DNA of 64,000 nt, from contig CAJUNQ010000015.1 in the NCBI GenBank assembly GCA_910587835.1, positions 1-64,000 on the forward strand, read 5' to 3'. The notes beneath the pieces were generated by a model. That model saw only the letters and a list, made by a program, of their open reading frames with translations. It searched no databases and was not told where the DNA came from. This DNA is from an uncultured Oscillospiraceae bacterium. GTDB taxonomy: Bacteria; Bacillota; Clostridia; Oscillospirales; Acutalibacteraceae. A program made the translations under genes and the position numbers. Below are positions 49,605-58,436 of this stretch, in pieces (within the stretch, counting starts at the first letter, position 1; the number at the start of each line of letters is the position of its first letter).

Positions 49605-50564
49605 ATGAAAATTATCTTGCTGGGGGAGCCCATGGGCCTGTTTATGGCAGAGGAGACCGGCCCCCTGAGCCAGGCGGGGCGTTTTACCGCGTCCATTGCC
49701 GGAGCAGAGTACAACGTGGCAGTGGGACTGGCCCGGTTGGGCCACACCCCCGCCTACTGCACCCGGTTGGGGGATGACCCCATGGGCCGGCGCATTCTGG
49801 ATGGAATGGAGAAAAACGGCATTGACCAGAGCTTAGTGATGACTGTCCCCGGAGAGCACACCGGACTGATGCTGAAAAGCGCGGTGGAAAAGGGGGACCC
49901 GGAGATTGCCTATTACCGGCAGGGCTCGGCCGCGTCGAAAATCACCCCCCAGGATATAGACGGGCTGGACCTTTTTGGGTGCGAGCGGCTGCATGTGACC
50001 GGGGTGTTCCCGGCAGTGTCCCCGTCGGCGCTGGGGGCGGTGCGCAGACTGGTCAGCCGCGCGCTGGCTCTGGATATTGCCGTCAGCTTTGACCCCAACC
50101 TGCGCCCCCAGCTGTGGGAGAGCGAGGCTCAGATGGCCGGAACTCTGAACAGTCTGGCGGAGAACGCGGAGACCGTGCTGCCCGGGGTGAGCGAGGGGAA
50201 AATCCTCACCGGAGAGAGCAGCCCGGAGGGGATTGCCGCCTTTTACCACCGGCTGGGCGTGAAGAATGTAGTGGTCAAGCTGGGGGGCGACGGGGCTTTC
50301 TGGTCAGTGAAGGACAGCGTCTCTGGCTATGCGCCGGGGGTGCCGGTGGAGAAAATTGTGGACACGGTAGGGGCCGGGGACGGCTTTGCGGCAGGGGTCG
50401 TCAGCGCCCTGGCCGAGGGGCTGAGCCTGGCAGAGGCCGCCCGGCGGGGCAACGCCATGGGGGCCATCCAAATCAGCCACAAAAGCGACAACGAGGGCCT
50501 GCCCACCCGTCAACAGCTGGAAGCTGTTCTGTCCGCAGGCCGCGTCCCTCCCACGAAAAACTAA
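49605..50564 (+). CDS. PfkB-family sugar kinase
   Basis: The 319-residue ribokinase-type enzyme has the conserved C-terminal DTVGAGDGFAAG motif with the catalytic Asp, and an N-terminal GGEP-like start replaced by LLGEPMGLF. Length and motifs fit 2-dehydro-3-deoxygluconokinase or fructokinase-like members. The substrate cannot be assigned from the sequence. The neighbour manA suggests hexose or hexuronate use. The stop is followed by a hairpin repeat. Confidence 0.88.
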   Translation: MKIILLGEPMGLFMAEETGPLSQAGRFTASIAGAEYNVAVGLARLGHTPAYCTRLGDDPMGRRILDGMEKNGIDQSLVMTVPGEHTGLMLKSAVEKGDPEIAYYRQGSAASKITPQDIDGLDLFGCERLHVTGVFPAVSPSALGAVRRLVSRALALDIAVSFDPNLRPQLWESEAQMAGTLNSLAENAETVLPGVSEGKILTGESSPEGIAAFYHRLGVKNVVVKLGGDGAFWSVKDSVSGYAPGVPVEKIVDTVGAGDGFAAGVVSALAEGLSLAEAARRGNAMGAIQISHKSDNEGLPTRQQLEAVLSAGRVPPTKN

Positions 50565-50613
50565 CAATGCAGGCCCAAAACCTGGCGTTTCACACCAGCC
50601 AAAGCCGCGAATC

Positions 50614-50673
50614 AAAAGTTTTTGGGAGTTCTTAGAACCCTTTTTTCAAAGAGAGTTCTAAGCCGCCGGAGGC
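50614..50673 (+). repeat. Copy 3 of the intergenic hairpin repeat
   Basis: AAAAGTT, then CTTAGAAC and GTTCTAAG flanking a T/A-rich loop, then GCCGCCGGAGGC. It matches copy 2 read in the opposite direction. It lies in the gap between the kinase and cytidine deaminase genes. Confidence 0.65.
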
Positions 50674-50789
50674 ATGAAACGTTGTAGCCAAAAGCACCCG
50701 CAGGCCGCTAAACATGATACGCTCATTGCGCCTGCCTGGCGGCTTTCCGGACTCCCTTCCATCCCTATGACAAAGGAGCGTGCCAGCTT

Positions 50790-51215
50790 ATGATCAATCT
50801 CACCAACGAACTGGCCCAGGCATTGGTCCAGCGGGCTCTGGAAGCCCGAGAAAACGCTTACTGCCCCTACTCGGGCTTTGCCGTGGGCGCGGCCCTGCTG
50901 TGCGGGGACGGCACAGTCTACAGCGGGTGCAACATTGAGTGCGCCTCCCTGTCGCCAGGGAACTGCGCTGAGCGCACGGCCTTCTTCCGGGCTGTCAACG
51001 ACGGCCAAAGGAGCTTTGCCGCCATTGCCGTGGCGGGCGGGCCCAAGGGCCAGGCGCCGGACGCCTTCTGCGCCCCCTGCGGGGTGTGCCGCCAGGTGAT
51101 GCGGGAGTTCTGTCAGCCGGACTTCGCTGTTATTATGACCGACGGGGCCCAGCGCAGGGTCATGACTCTGGAGGAGCTGCTCCCTATGGCCTTTGGCCCT
51201 GACAACCTGAAATAA
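50790..51215 (+). CDS. cdd: Cytidine deaminase
   Basis: The 141-residue enzyme deaminates cytidine to uridine. The zinc-site motifs are intact: GNCAERTAF (catalytic Glu with one Cys) and PCGVCRQV (two Cys). It works with the nucleoside phosphorylase encoded 13 bases downstream in pyrimidine salvage. AAAGGAG precedes the ATG. Confidence 0.97.
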   Translation: MINLTNELAQALVQRALEARENAYCPYSGFAVGAALLCGDGTVYSGCNIECASLSPGNCAERTAFFRAVNDGQRSFAAIAVAGGPKGQAPDAFCAPCGVCRQVMREFCQPDFAVIMTDGAQRRVMTLEELLPMAFGPDNLK

Positions 51216-51228
51216 GGAGGCAAATCCC

Positions 51229-52539
51229 ATGCGCATGTACGATATCATTCACAAAAAGCGGGAGGGCGGAGCCCTCTCCCCGGAGGAGATTCGCTGGTTT
51301 GTCAGCGGCGTGACAGAGGGCAGCATCCCCGATTACCAGATCTCCGCCTTGATGATGGCTGTCTACTTTCAGGGCATGACCCGGGAGGAGACCGTCAGCC
51401 TGACCCTGGAAATGGCCCGCTCCGGGGACATGGCGGACCTGTCCTCCATCCCCGGGGTAAAGGCGGACAAGCATTCCACCGGCGGGGTGGGGGACAAGAC
51501 CTCTCTCATTGCCGGACCTATGGCCGCGGCCTGCGGGGTGAAGCTTGCCAAAATGAGCGGCCGGGGCCTGGGCCACACCGGCGGCACAGTGGACAAGCTG
51601 GAAAGCATCCCTGGGGTGAAAATGGACATCCCCCGGGAGAGGTTCTTTGACATTGTCCGGGAGACAGGCATTGCCATTGTGGGACAGTCCGGGAGTTTGT
51701 GCCCGGCAGATAAAAAGCTCTACGCTCTGCGGGACGTCACCGCCACGGTGGAGAGCCTGCCCCTGATTGCCGCCAGCATCATGTCGAAAAAGCTGGCCTC
51801 TGGGGCGGACGCCATTCTGCTGGATGTGAAAACCGGCTCGGGGGCATTTATGAAGACCCAGGAGGAGGCCCGCCGTCTGGCCCAGCTGATGGTGGACACC
51901 GGCAACGGGGCCGGGCGGCGCACAGCGGCGTTGATTACAGACATGGACATGCCCCTGGGCAGGTACATCGGCAACGCCCTGGAGGTGCGGGAAGCGGTGG
52001 AGGCGCTGAGCGGCGGAGGCGACCGCCGTTTGGGCGCTCTGTGCCAGGAGCTGGCCGGGGGTATGGCGCTGCTGGCCGGTCTGGCGGAAAACCGGGAGGA
52101 GGCCTTAAATCAGGTCCGGGGGACGCTGGCGGACGGCTCGGCCCTGGGGACGCTGAAGAGTATGATTGCTGCGCAGGGGGGCGACCCGGCGTATCTGGAC
52201 GATACCAGCCGCCTGCCCTTGTCCCCGGTGTGTGTGGAGGTCCCCATGCCGGAGAGCGGGTATATTGCCAGCCTGAACGCGGAGCTCTGCGGCCTGGCGG
52301 CCATGGAGCTGGGCGCGGGCCGGGAGACCAAGGAGGATGCCATTGACTACGGCGCGGGCATTGTGCTGGCAAAGACCAAAGGGGAGTATGGGGAGAAGGG
52401 AGAGCCTTTTGCCCGGCTGTATGCCCAGACCCAAGCCCAGTGCCAGCGGGGCCTGGAACGCCTGCTGGCAGCCTTGGACATAACAAAAGAGAGGCCCTCT
52501 ATGGGGCCCCTCATCCTGGAACGGATCGGGCTGGACTGA
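51229..52539 (+). CDS. pdp: Pyrimidine-nucleoside phosphorylase
   Basis: The 436-residue enzyme cleaves uridine or thymidine with phosphate. The family signature SGRGLGHTGGTVDKLESIPG is complete, together with the phosphate-binding KHSTGGVGDKTSL. It is the second gene of the pyrimidine salvage pair with cdd. Whether it is the broad Pdp type or a narrower DeoA type cannot be decided by eye. Gram-positive members are usually Pdp. Confidence 0.95.
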   Translation: MRMYDIIHKKREGGALSPEEIRWFVSGVTEGSIPDYQISALMMAVYFQGMTREETVSLTLEMARSGDMADLSSIPGVKADKHSTGGVGDKTSLIAGPMAAACGVKLAKMSGRGLGHTGGTVDKLESIPGVKMDIPRERFFDIVRETGIAIVGQSGSLCPADKKLYALRDVTATVESLPLIAASIMSKKLASGADAILLDVKTGSGAFMKTQEEARRLAQLMVDTGNGAGRRTAALITDMDMPLGRYIGNALEVREAVEALSGGGDRRLGALCQELAGGMALLAGLAENREEALNQVRGTLADGSALGTLKSMIAAQGGDPAYLDDTSRLPLSPVCVEVPMPESGYIASLNAELCGLAAMELGAGRETKEDAIDYGAGIVLAKTKGEYGEKGEPFARLYAQTQAQCQRGLERLLAALDITKERPSMGPLILERIGLD

Positions 52540-52540
52540 C

Positions 52541-53065
52541 TTAATACTCCGGCCCGATGACAGGCTCGGGGTATTCCTCACCGAAGGTCTCCACAGTCAC
52601 CTTCTCCATAATCTGGTCCTGGTCCGGGCGGTCGTCCCGGTCCCGGGGGGCGTTGACAATGGCCTCGGCCACTTCCTGGCCCTCCAGCACCTTGCCGAAG
52701 GACGCGTACTGCCCGTCCAGATAGGCCGCGTCCGCCACCATAATGAAGAACTGAGACCCGGCGCTGTCCGGCTGCTGAGAGCGGGCCATAGAGATGACTC
52801 CCGTAGTGTGCTTCAGGGGGTTCTCAAAGCCGTTGGCGGCAAACTCGCCCTTAATGCCATAGCCGGGGCCGCCCATGCCAGTGCCCTCCGGGTCGCCCCC
52901 CTGAATCATGAACCCGGGAATGACCCGGTGGAAGATGGTGCCGTCATAAAAGCCCTTGCGGACCAGGGAGATAAAATTGTTGACGGTGTTGGGGGCGGTT
53001 TCGGGGCAGAGCTCTACCTTGATCACGCCGTGGTTGGTTTCAATGGTGACGACTGGTTTTTTCAT
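52541..53065 (-). CDS. Cyclophilin-type peptidyl-prolyl isomerase
   Basis: The 174-residue single-domain cyclophilin has FHRVIPGFMIQGGDPEGTGMG and SMARSQQPDSAGSQFFIM, which hold the active-site Arg, Phe and Gln residues. It lacks a signal peptide, so it is cytoplasmic. It speeds proline isomerisation during folding. It is convergent with pdp, one base apart, and has its own promoter region with TATAAT near 53120. Confidence 0.95.
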   Translation of the reverse strand: MKKPVVTIETNHGVIKVELCPETAPNTVNNFISLVRKGFYDGTIFHRVIPGFMIQGGDPEGTGMGGPGYGIKGEFAANGFENPLKHTTGVISMARSQQPDSAGSQFFIMVADAAYLDGQYASFGKVLEGQEVAEAIVNAPRDRDDRPDQDQIMEKVTVETFGEEYPEPVIGPEY

Positions 53066-53237
53066 GGAATGACCTCCGTTTTTTTTGATATGTAACTGAT
53101 GCAGATATCTTCACGCCATTATATCACAGTTTGCCTTATAAGCCCAGCGCTTTGGGGCGAATTCAAAAATTGTTCACAGGTGCTGACCAGTCTGCCTAAT
53201 TTTATCTGCTATCACGGGAAAGGAAATGAGAGAATTG

Positions 53238-53990
53238 ATGAAGCTGATTTCATGGAACGTCAACGGCCTGCGGGCCTGCATGGGCAAGGGCTTTATGGAG
53301 GTGCTGGAAAAGGAGAGCCCGGATGCAATCTGTCTGCAGGAGACCAAGATGCAGCGGGAGCAGGCGGATTTTGATTTTCCCGGCTACCGGGAGTATTGGA
53401 ACTCGGCGGAGAAGAAGGGCTATTCGGGCACAGCCATCTTCTCAAAAACAGAGCCTCTCTCAGTGGAGTATGGTCTGGGAGAGGAAGACTTTGACCGGGA
53501 GGGGCGGCTGATTGTGGCGGAGTATGAGGACTTTATTCTGGTGACCGTGTACACCCCCAACTCCCAGCGGGAGCTGGAACGGCTGGGCTTCCGGATGCGG
53601 TTTGAGGACTGCCTGCGGGAGCGCCTGGCCCGGCTGCGGGAGCGCAAGCCAGTGGTGGTGTGCGGAGACCTGAATGTGGCCCACCGGCCCATTGACCTGA
53701 AAAACGACAGGTCCAACATTGGCAACGCAGGGTATACCTATGAGGAGCGGGGGAAGTTCAGCGAGCTGCTGGCCAGCGGCTTTTTGGACAGCTACCGGTT
53801 CTTTTATCCGGACCGGGAGGGGGCCTATTCCTGGTGGAGCTACATGAACAACTCCCGGGCCAATAACACGGGGTGGCGCATTGATTACTTTCTGGCCGAC
53901 CAGCGGCTGGCTCCCCGGCTGAAGGAGGCTGTCATCTACCCGGAGTATCTGGGCAGCGACCACTGCCCGGTGGGGCTGACCCTGGAATAA
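53238..53990 (+). CDS. xth: Exodeoxyribonuclease III
   Basis: The 250-residue enzyme is an AP endonuclease and 3' exonuclease for DNA repair. The family motifs are intact: ISWNVNGLRA, QETKMQ, GDLNVAH and a C-terminal SDHCPV with the catalytic His. The family usually begins MKLISWNV, so I start at 53238. An ATG four codons earlier (53226) is also possible because AAAGGA lies near both. Confidence 0.96.
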   Translation: MKLISWNVNGLRACMGKGFMEVLEKESPDAICLQETKMQREQADFDFPGYREYWNSAEKKGYSGTAIFSKTEPLSVEYGLGEEDFDREGRLIVAEYEDFILVTVYTPNSQRELERLGFRMRFEDCLRERLARLRERKPVVVCGDLNVAHRPIDLKNDRSNIGNAGYTYEERGKFSELLASGFLDSYRFFYPDREGAYSWWSYMNNSRANNTGWRIDYFLADQRLAPRLKEAVIYPEYLGSDHCPVGLTLE

Positions 53991-54130
53991 AAGCGCAGAG
54001 CAGGCGCAATGGGGCGGGGCTGCGGCGGAGGCCTTCTGCTGTTCAGGCTGGCAAACTTTCCCTTGCATTTCCGGCCCGGCTGTGGTAAAATACAAGTATA
54101 CACTTGTTCCCGCCTTTTGCATAAAAAGCG

Positions 54131-54164
54131 GAGCCCCGGAGACGATATTCTCCGGGGTTTCTTT
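54131..54164 (+). terminator. Intrinsic terminator upstream of polA
   Basis: CCCCGGAG pairs with CTCCGGGG around an 8-base loop, followed by TTTCTTT. Confidence 0.75.
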
Positions 54165-54223
54165 ATAGTTCCCCCTCCCGGCCAGCCCCAGCCTGACCGG
54201 AATCAACCTTTGGAGGTGTCCCC

Positions 54224-56794
54224 ATGAAGCTCTTAGTTCTGGACGGCAACAGCATTCTCAACCGGGCCTTTTACGGCGTCAAGCTGCTGTCCACCAAGTC
54301 CGGCGAGTTCACCAACGGCATCTACGGCTTTCTCACCATGCTGAAAAAGATTCAGGAGGAGACCGGCCCCCAGGCTGTGGCCATTGCCTTTGACCGCCGG
54401 GCTCCTACCTTCCGTCACAAAAAGTATGCGGGTTACAAGTCCAACCGCAAGGGCATGCCCGAGGAGCTGGCCCAGCAGCTGCCTGTTCTGCAGGAGCTGC
54501 TGGGAGACCTGGGCTATACCACAGTCAGCTGCGAGGGCTGGGAGGCCGACGACATTCTGGGCACTCTGGCCGCTGCCTGTGAGGAGAAGGGCGACGCCTG
54601 CGTCATCGCTACCGGCGACCGGGACAGCCTGCAGCTGGTGTCAGGCTCCACCACAGTGCGGCTGGCCAGCACCAAGTTCGGCCAGCCCCAGGTCACGGTG
54701 TATGACCAGGACAAGATTATGGAGGAGTATGGGGTCACCCCGCCCCAGATGATCGACCTGAAGGCCATTCAGGGCGACGCCTCCGACTGCATCCCCGGGG
54801 TGGCGGGCATTGGCCCCAAGGGCGCGGGAGAGCTAGTGAAGCAATACGGCTCGCTGGAAAATATCTACGCCAATCTGGAGGACCCCGGCATGAAGCCTGC
54901 GGCCCGAAAAAAGCTGGAGGCCTCTCGGGACAATGCCTTTCTCAGCTACGACCTGGGCACCATCCGCCGCAACGCGCCCATTGACACGGATATTCAGACC
55001 TATTTGCTGAAGGAGGGAGACCCCCAGAAGGCCGGGGCTGTGATGGTCCGGTTGGAGCTGTTCAGTCTGATTGAAAAGTTCGGGCTTACCGCCGCGCCTG
55101 TGCCGGCGGACACCGGGGCCCCGGCAGGCCGTCCCGAGTTGATGGAGCTTGCCGACGGCGCAGCCCTGCTGCCCCGGTTGGAGGATGAGGGAAAGGCCGT
55201 CTTCTTCTGCCAGTGGGCCAAGGGCGGAGAGCTGGAACAGCTGGTTTTCGCCCACAAGGATGTGCTCTGGCGGGTGAAGCCGGACGCTGCCTTTCTGCGG
55301 GCCTTTCTCCGGGAGCCCCGGATTAAAAAGTATACCCACGACGTGAAGCCCCTGCACCGGCTGGCCCTGGGCCTGGGTTGTAAAACAGAGGGAACGGTGA
55401 TGGATACGGCTCTGGCCGCTTATCTGCTGAATCCCTCTGCTACCGGCTACGATGTGACCCGGCTGGCTGCGGAGTATGGGGTGGCCCTGCCGAACTTTGA
55501 GGAGCCGGAGCTGAACGCTGCCGCGGCAATGCCTGAGCTTTGCGCCGCCCTCACAAAGGCCATTGACAAGAACGGCCAGCGGGAGCTGTTGGAGAGCATA
55601 GAGATTCCCCTGGCCTGGGTGCTGGCCAAGATGGAGCATGTGGGCTTTTATGTGGACCGGCAGAGCATTGAGGAGTATGGCAGACAGATGGAGGAGCAGG
55701 TCAACAGCCTGCACGACTCCATCATCGCTCAGGTGGGGTATGAGTTCAATATCAACTCTCCCAAGCAGCTGGGAGAGGCCCTGTTTGAGAAAATGGGTCT
55801 GCCCCACGGCAAAAAAACCAAAACAGGCTGGTCTACCAATGCCGACGTGCTGGAAGGCCTGCGGGCCGAGGCCCCGGTGGTGGACGAGATTTTACGCTAC
55901 CGCACAGTGGCAAAGCTCAAGTCCACCTATTGCGACGGGCTTTTGAAGGTCATTGGGCCCGACGGACGCATCCACTCCTCCTTTAACCAGACAGAGACCC
56001 GCACCGGGCGCATTTCCAGCACCGAGCCCAATATGCAGAACATCCCTGTGCGCACCCCTATTGGCCGGGAGCTGCGGAAGTTTTTCGCGGCGGAGCAGGG
56101 GGTGCTGGTAGACGCGGACTACAGTCAGATTGAGCTGCGGGTGCTGGCCCATGTGGCTAACGACGCTGCCATGCGGGAGGACTTTCTGGCAGGCCACGAC
56201 GTTCACGCGGCCACAGCGGCCAGGGTGTTCAACATGCCCCAGGACTTTGTCACCCCGGAAATGCGCAGCCGGGCCAAGGCTGTCAACTTTGGCATTGTGT
56301 ACGGCATCGGGGCCTATTCTCTGTCTCAGGACATTGGCGTCAGCGTGAAGGAGGCGGACGCCTATATCAAAGAGTACCTGCGCAACTACGCGGGCGTGGA
56401 CGCCTATATGCAGGATGTGGCAAAAAAGGCCAAGGAGCAGGGCTATGTGGAGACCATTTTCGGGCGGCGGCGGTATCTGCCGGAGCTGAAGAGCAGCAAC
56501 TTCAACATGCGCTCCTTTGGGGAGCGGGTGGCAAGGAACATGCCCATTCAGGGGGCGGCGGCGGATATTATCAAAATCGCCATGATTCGGGTGAGCAGCC
56601 GGCTGGAGCAGGAGGGCCTGCAGGCCCGGATGATTTTGCAGGTGCATGACGAGCTGATTGTGGAGTGCCCTCCCCAGGAGCAGGAGCAGGTGAAGGCGCT
56701 GCTGACCGAGGAGATGGAGGGAGCGGTGAGCCTGTCGGTGCCTATGCTGGCAGAGGCCAACGCAGGCCGCACCTGGTATGAGGCAAAGGGCTGA
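54224..56794 (+). CDS. polA: DNA polymerase I
   Basis: The 856-residue repair polymerase has a 5' nuclease domain to about 300, a degenerate 3' exonuclease domain, and a complete polymerase domain with motif A DADYSQIELRVLAH, motif B RSRAKAVNFGIVYG and motif C VHDELIVE. The 3' exonuclease region lacks the usual DxE start, so proofreading is probably absent, as in many Gram-positive PolA proteins. It fills gaps and removes RNA primers. TGGAGGTG precedes the ATG. Confidence 0.97.
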   Translation: MKLLVLDGNSILNRAFYGVKLLSTKSGEFTNGIYGFLTMLKKIQEETGPQAVAIAFDRRAPTFRHKKYAGYKSNRKGMPEELAQQLPVLQELLGDLGYTTVSCEGWEADDILGTLAAACEEKGDACVIATGDRDSLQLVSGSTTVRLASTKFGQPQVTVYDQDKIMEEYGVTPPQMIDLKAIQGDASDCIPGVAGIGPKGAGELVKQYGSLENIYANLEDPGMKPAARKKLEASRDNAFLSYDLGTIRRNAPIDTDIQTYLLKEGDPQKAGAVMVRLELFSLIEKFGLTAAPVPADTGAPAGRPELMELADGAALLPRLEDEGKAVFFCQWAKGGELEQLVFAHKDVLWRVKPDAAFLRAFLREPRIKKYTHDVKPLHRLALGLGCKTEGTVMDTALAAYLLNPSATGYDVTRLAAEYGVALPNFEEPELNAAAAMPELCAALTKAIDKNGQRELLESIEIPLAWVLAKMEHVGFYVDRQSIEEYGRQMEEQVNSLHDSIIAQVGYEFNINSPKQLGEALFEKMGLPHGKKTKTGWSTNADVLEGLRAEAPVVDEILRYRTVAKLKSTYCDGLLKVIGPDGRIHSSFNQTETRTGRISSTEPNMQNIPVRTPIGRELRKFFAAEQGVLVDADYSQIELRVLAHVANDAAMREDFLAGHDVHAATAARVFNMPQDFVTPEMRSRAKAVNFGIVYGIGAYSLSQDIGVSVKEADAYIKEYLRNYAGVDAYMQDVAKKAKEQGYVETIFGRRRYLPELKSSNFNMRSFGERVARNMPIQGAAADIIKIAMIRVSSRLEQEGLQARMILQVHDELIVECPPQEQEQVKALLTEEMEGAVSLSVPMLAEANAGRTWYEAKG

Positions 56795-56859
56795 CAGAGA
56801 GGGCAGGCTCAGATTCCTATGGCTCCTGAAAAAGAGGCAAAGTATAAGGAGGGGACGCA

Positions 56860-57894
56860 GTGGACAATTCTGAAGTGTTGAAAATCGGCCCGGGCTATCT
56901 GAGCCGGGTGGGGGAGACCTTGGCCGCCAACCGGGTCTCCGGCAAGCTCTTATATGTGTCCGACCCGGTGGTGGACAAGCTGTATGGCCAAAGGGTGCGG
57001 CCTCAGCTGGAGGAGATTGGCCGGGTGAAGGAGGAGGAGATTGACAGCAACACCATTGCCTACGCCATGTCCGTGGCCGAGCGGGTGATTGCCACTGACG
57101 TGGACTGCATTGTGGGCATGGGCGGGGGCAAGGTGCTGGATGTGTGCAAGTATGCCTCTTATATCTCCAAACGGCCTCTGCTGTCCATTGCCACCACCAT
57201 GGCCAACGACGGCATTGCCTCGCCCATTGCGGTGCTGCTGAAAAGGGACAAAAAGCCCAAAAGCCTGGGCGCCGCCGTGCCCTCCATGCTCATTGTGGAC
57301 ACAGAGGTGATTCGCCAGGGCCCCCCTCAGCTGATTAAGGCGGGCATTGGGGACACCATCTCTAACTACACCGCCCTGCTGGACTGGGAGCTGGCAGTGG
57401 AGCGGGGCCGGGAGGAGATGAACGGCTACGGCTATCTCATGTCAAAAACCTCTCTCGACGCGCTGATGAAGACTCAGTATTCGGAGATTGAGCCGGGGTT
57501 CATTCAGGTGCTGGCCAACTCATTGGTGCTCTCGGGCATTGCCATGAAGTTTGCGGGCACCAGCCGCCCGGTCAGCGGGGCCGAGCACCTGTTCAGCCAT
57601 GCCCTGGATTATTTCAGCGAGACCCGGAACCTCCACGGCATTCAGGTGGCCCTGGGCGCTGTGGCAGTGCTCATGCTCATTGGCCGCAGCCCGGCCCCTC
57701 TGCTGGAATACCTGGGACGCTTTGGGGTGGATATCAACCCCCGGCGGCTGGGCATTGACCAGGAGACCTTTGTGTACTGTATGCAGCACGCCACAGAAAT
57801 GCGCCAGAACCGGTATACCTACCTGCACGAGACGGACTTAAGCGCCGAGCGGGTGCGGGAAGTCTACCGGCGGCTGGACGAAGCCACCCGGTGA
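56860..57894 (+). CDS. Glycerol-1-phosphate dehydrogenase-like enzyme
   Basis: The 344-residue protein is an iron/zinc-containing dehydrogenase of the AraM/EgsA type. It has the GMGGGKVLDVCKYAS nucleotide-binding motif, a metal-site region SGAEHLFSHALDYF and a second His in LHGIQVALG. AraM enzymes reduce dihydroxyacetone phosphate to sn-glycerol-1-phosphate with NAD(P)H. The GTG start at 56860 follows AAGGAGG by six bases. The next gene makes CDP-glycerol-type nucleotides, which supports a polyol phosphate role. Confidence 0.82.
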   Translation: MDNSEVLKIGPGYLSRVGETLAANRVSGKLLYVSDPVVDKLYGQRVRPQLEEIGRVKEEEIDSNTIAYAMSVAERVIATDVDCIVGMGGGKVLDVCKYASYISKRPLLSIATTMANDGIASPIAVLLKRDKKPKSLGAAVPSMLIVDTEVIRQGPPQLIKAGIGDTISNYTALLDWELAVERGREEMNGYGYLMSKTSLDALMKTQYSEIEPGFIQVLANSLVLSGIAMKFAGTSRPVSGAEHLFSHALDYFSETRNLHGIQVALGAVAVLMLIGRSPAPLLEYLGRFGVDINPRRLGIDQETFVYCMQHATEMRQNRYTYLHETDLSAERVREVYRRLDEATR

Positions 57895-57960
57895 GAAATG
57901 AAAAAGCCGATCACTATGTTCAGCATATAGATTTACTTTTGATGGGGAAAGGAGGATAGG

Positions 57961-58386
57961 ATGAGACGAGTCATTACCTACGGCACCTTTGACCTGATCC
58001 ACTACGGCCACATCAACCTGCTCAAGCGGGCCAAGGAATTGGGGGACTATCTGATTGTGGCCCTGTCCACAGACGAGTTCAACTGGCGCTCCAAGGGCAA
58101 AAAATGCTATTTTACCTATGAGGAGCGGCTGCGCCTGTTGGAGGCCATCCGCTATGTGGACCTGGTCATTCCCGAGGAGTGCTGGGAGCAGAAGGTAGAG
58201 GATGTGCGGCTCTACAAGGTGGACGCCTTTGTAATGGGAGACGACTGGCAGGGGAAATTCGACTTTTTGAAGGAGCACTGCCAGGTGGTCTATCTGCCCC
58301 GCACGCCGGAGATCTCCACCACACAGATCAAAACGGATTTCGGCTATCTGGACCCGGAGGCGGGTGCGGACAGAGAAGTCAAATAA
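57961..58386 (+). CDS. tagD: Glycerol-3-phosphate cytidylyltransferase-like enzyme
   Basis: The 141-residue enzyme has the nucleotidyltransferase motif TYGTFDLIHYGHINLLKRA (HxGH) and the second motif TEGISTT seen as PEISTTQIK. TagD makes CDP-glycerol from CTP and glycerol-3-phosphate for teichoic acid. No teichoic acid polymerase is nearby. Since the upstream gene probably makes glycerol-1-phosphate, the enzyme might use either enantiomer. AAAGGAGG precedes the ATG. Confidence 0.88.
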   Translation: MRRVITYGTFDLIHYGHINLLKRAKELGDYLIVALSTDEFNWRSKGKKCYFTYEERLRLLEAIRYVDLVIPEECWEQKVEDVRLYKVDAFVMGDDWQGKFDFLKEHCQVVYLPRTPEISTTQIKTDFGYLDPEAGADREVK

Positions 58387-58436
58387 GGTCAAGTCAACCA
58401 AGTCCGTCAACATGATACAGAAAGGGAGAAAAGAGA

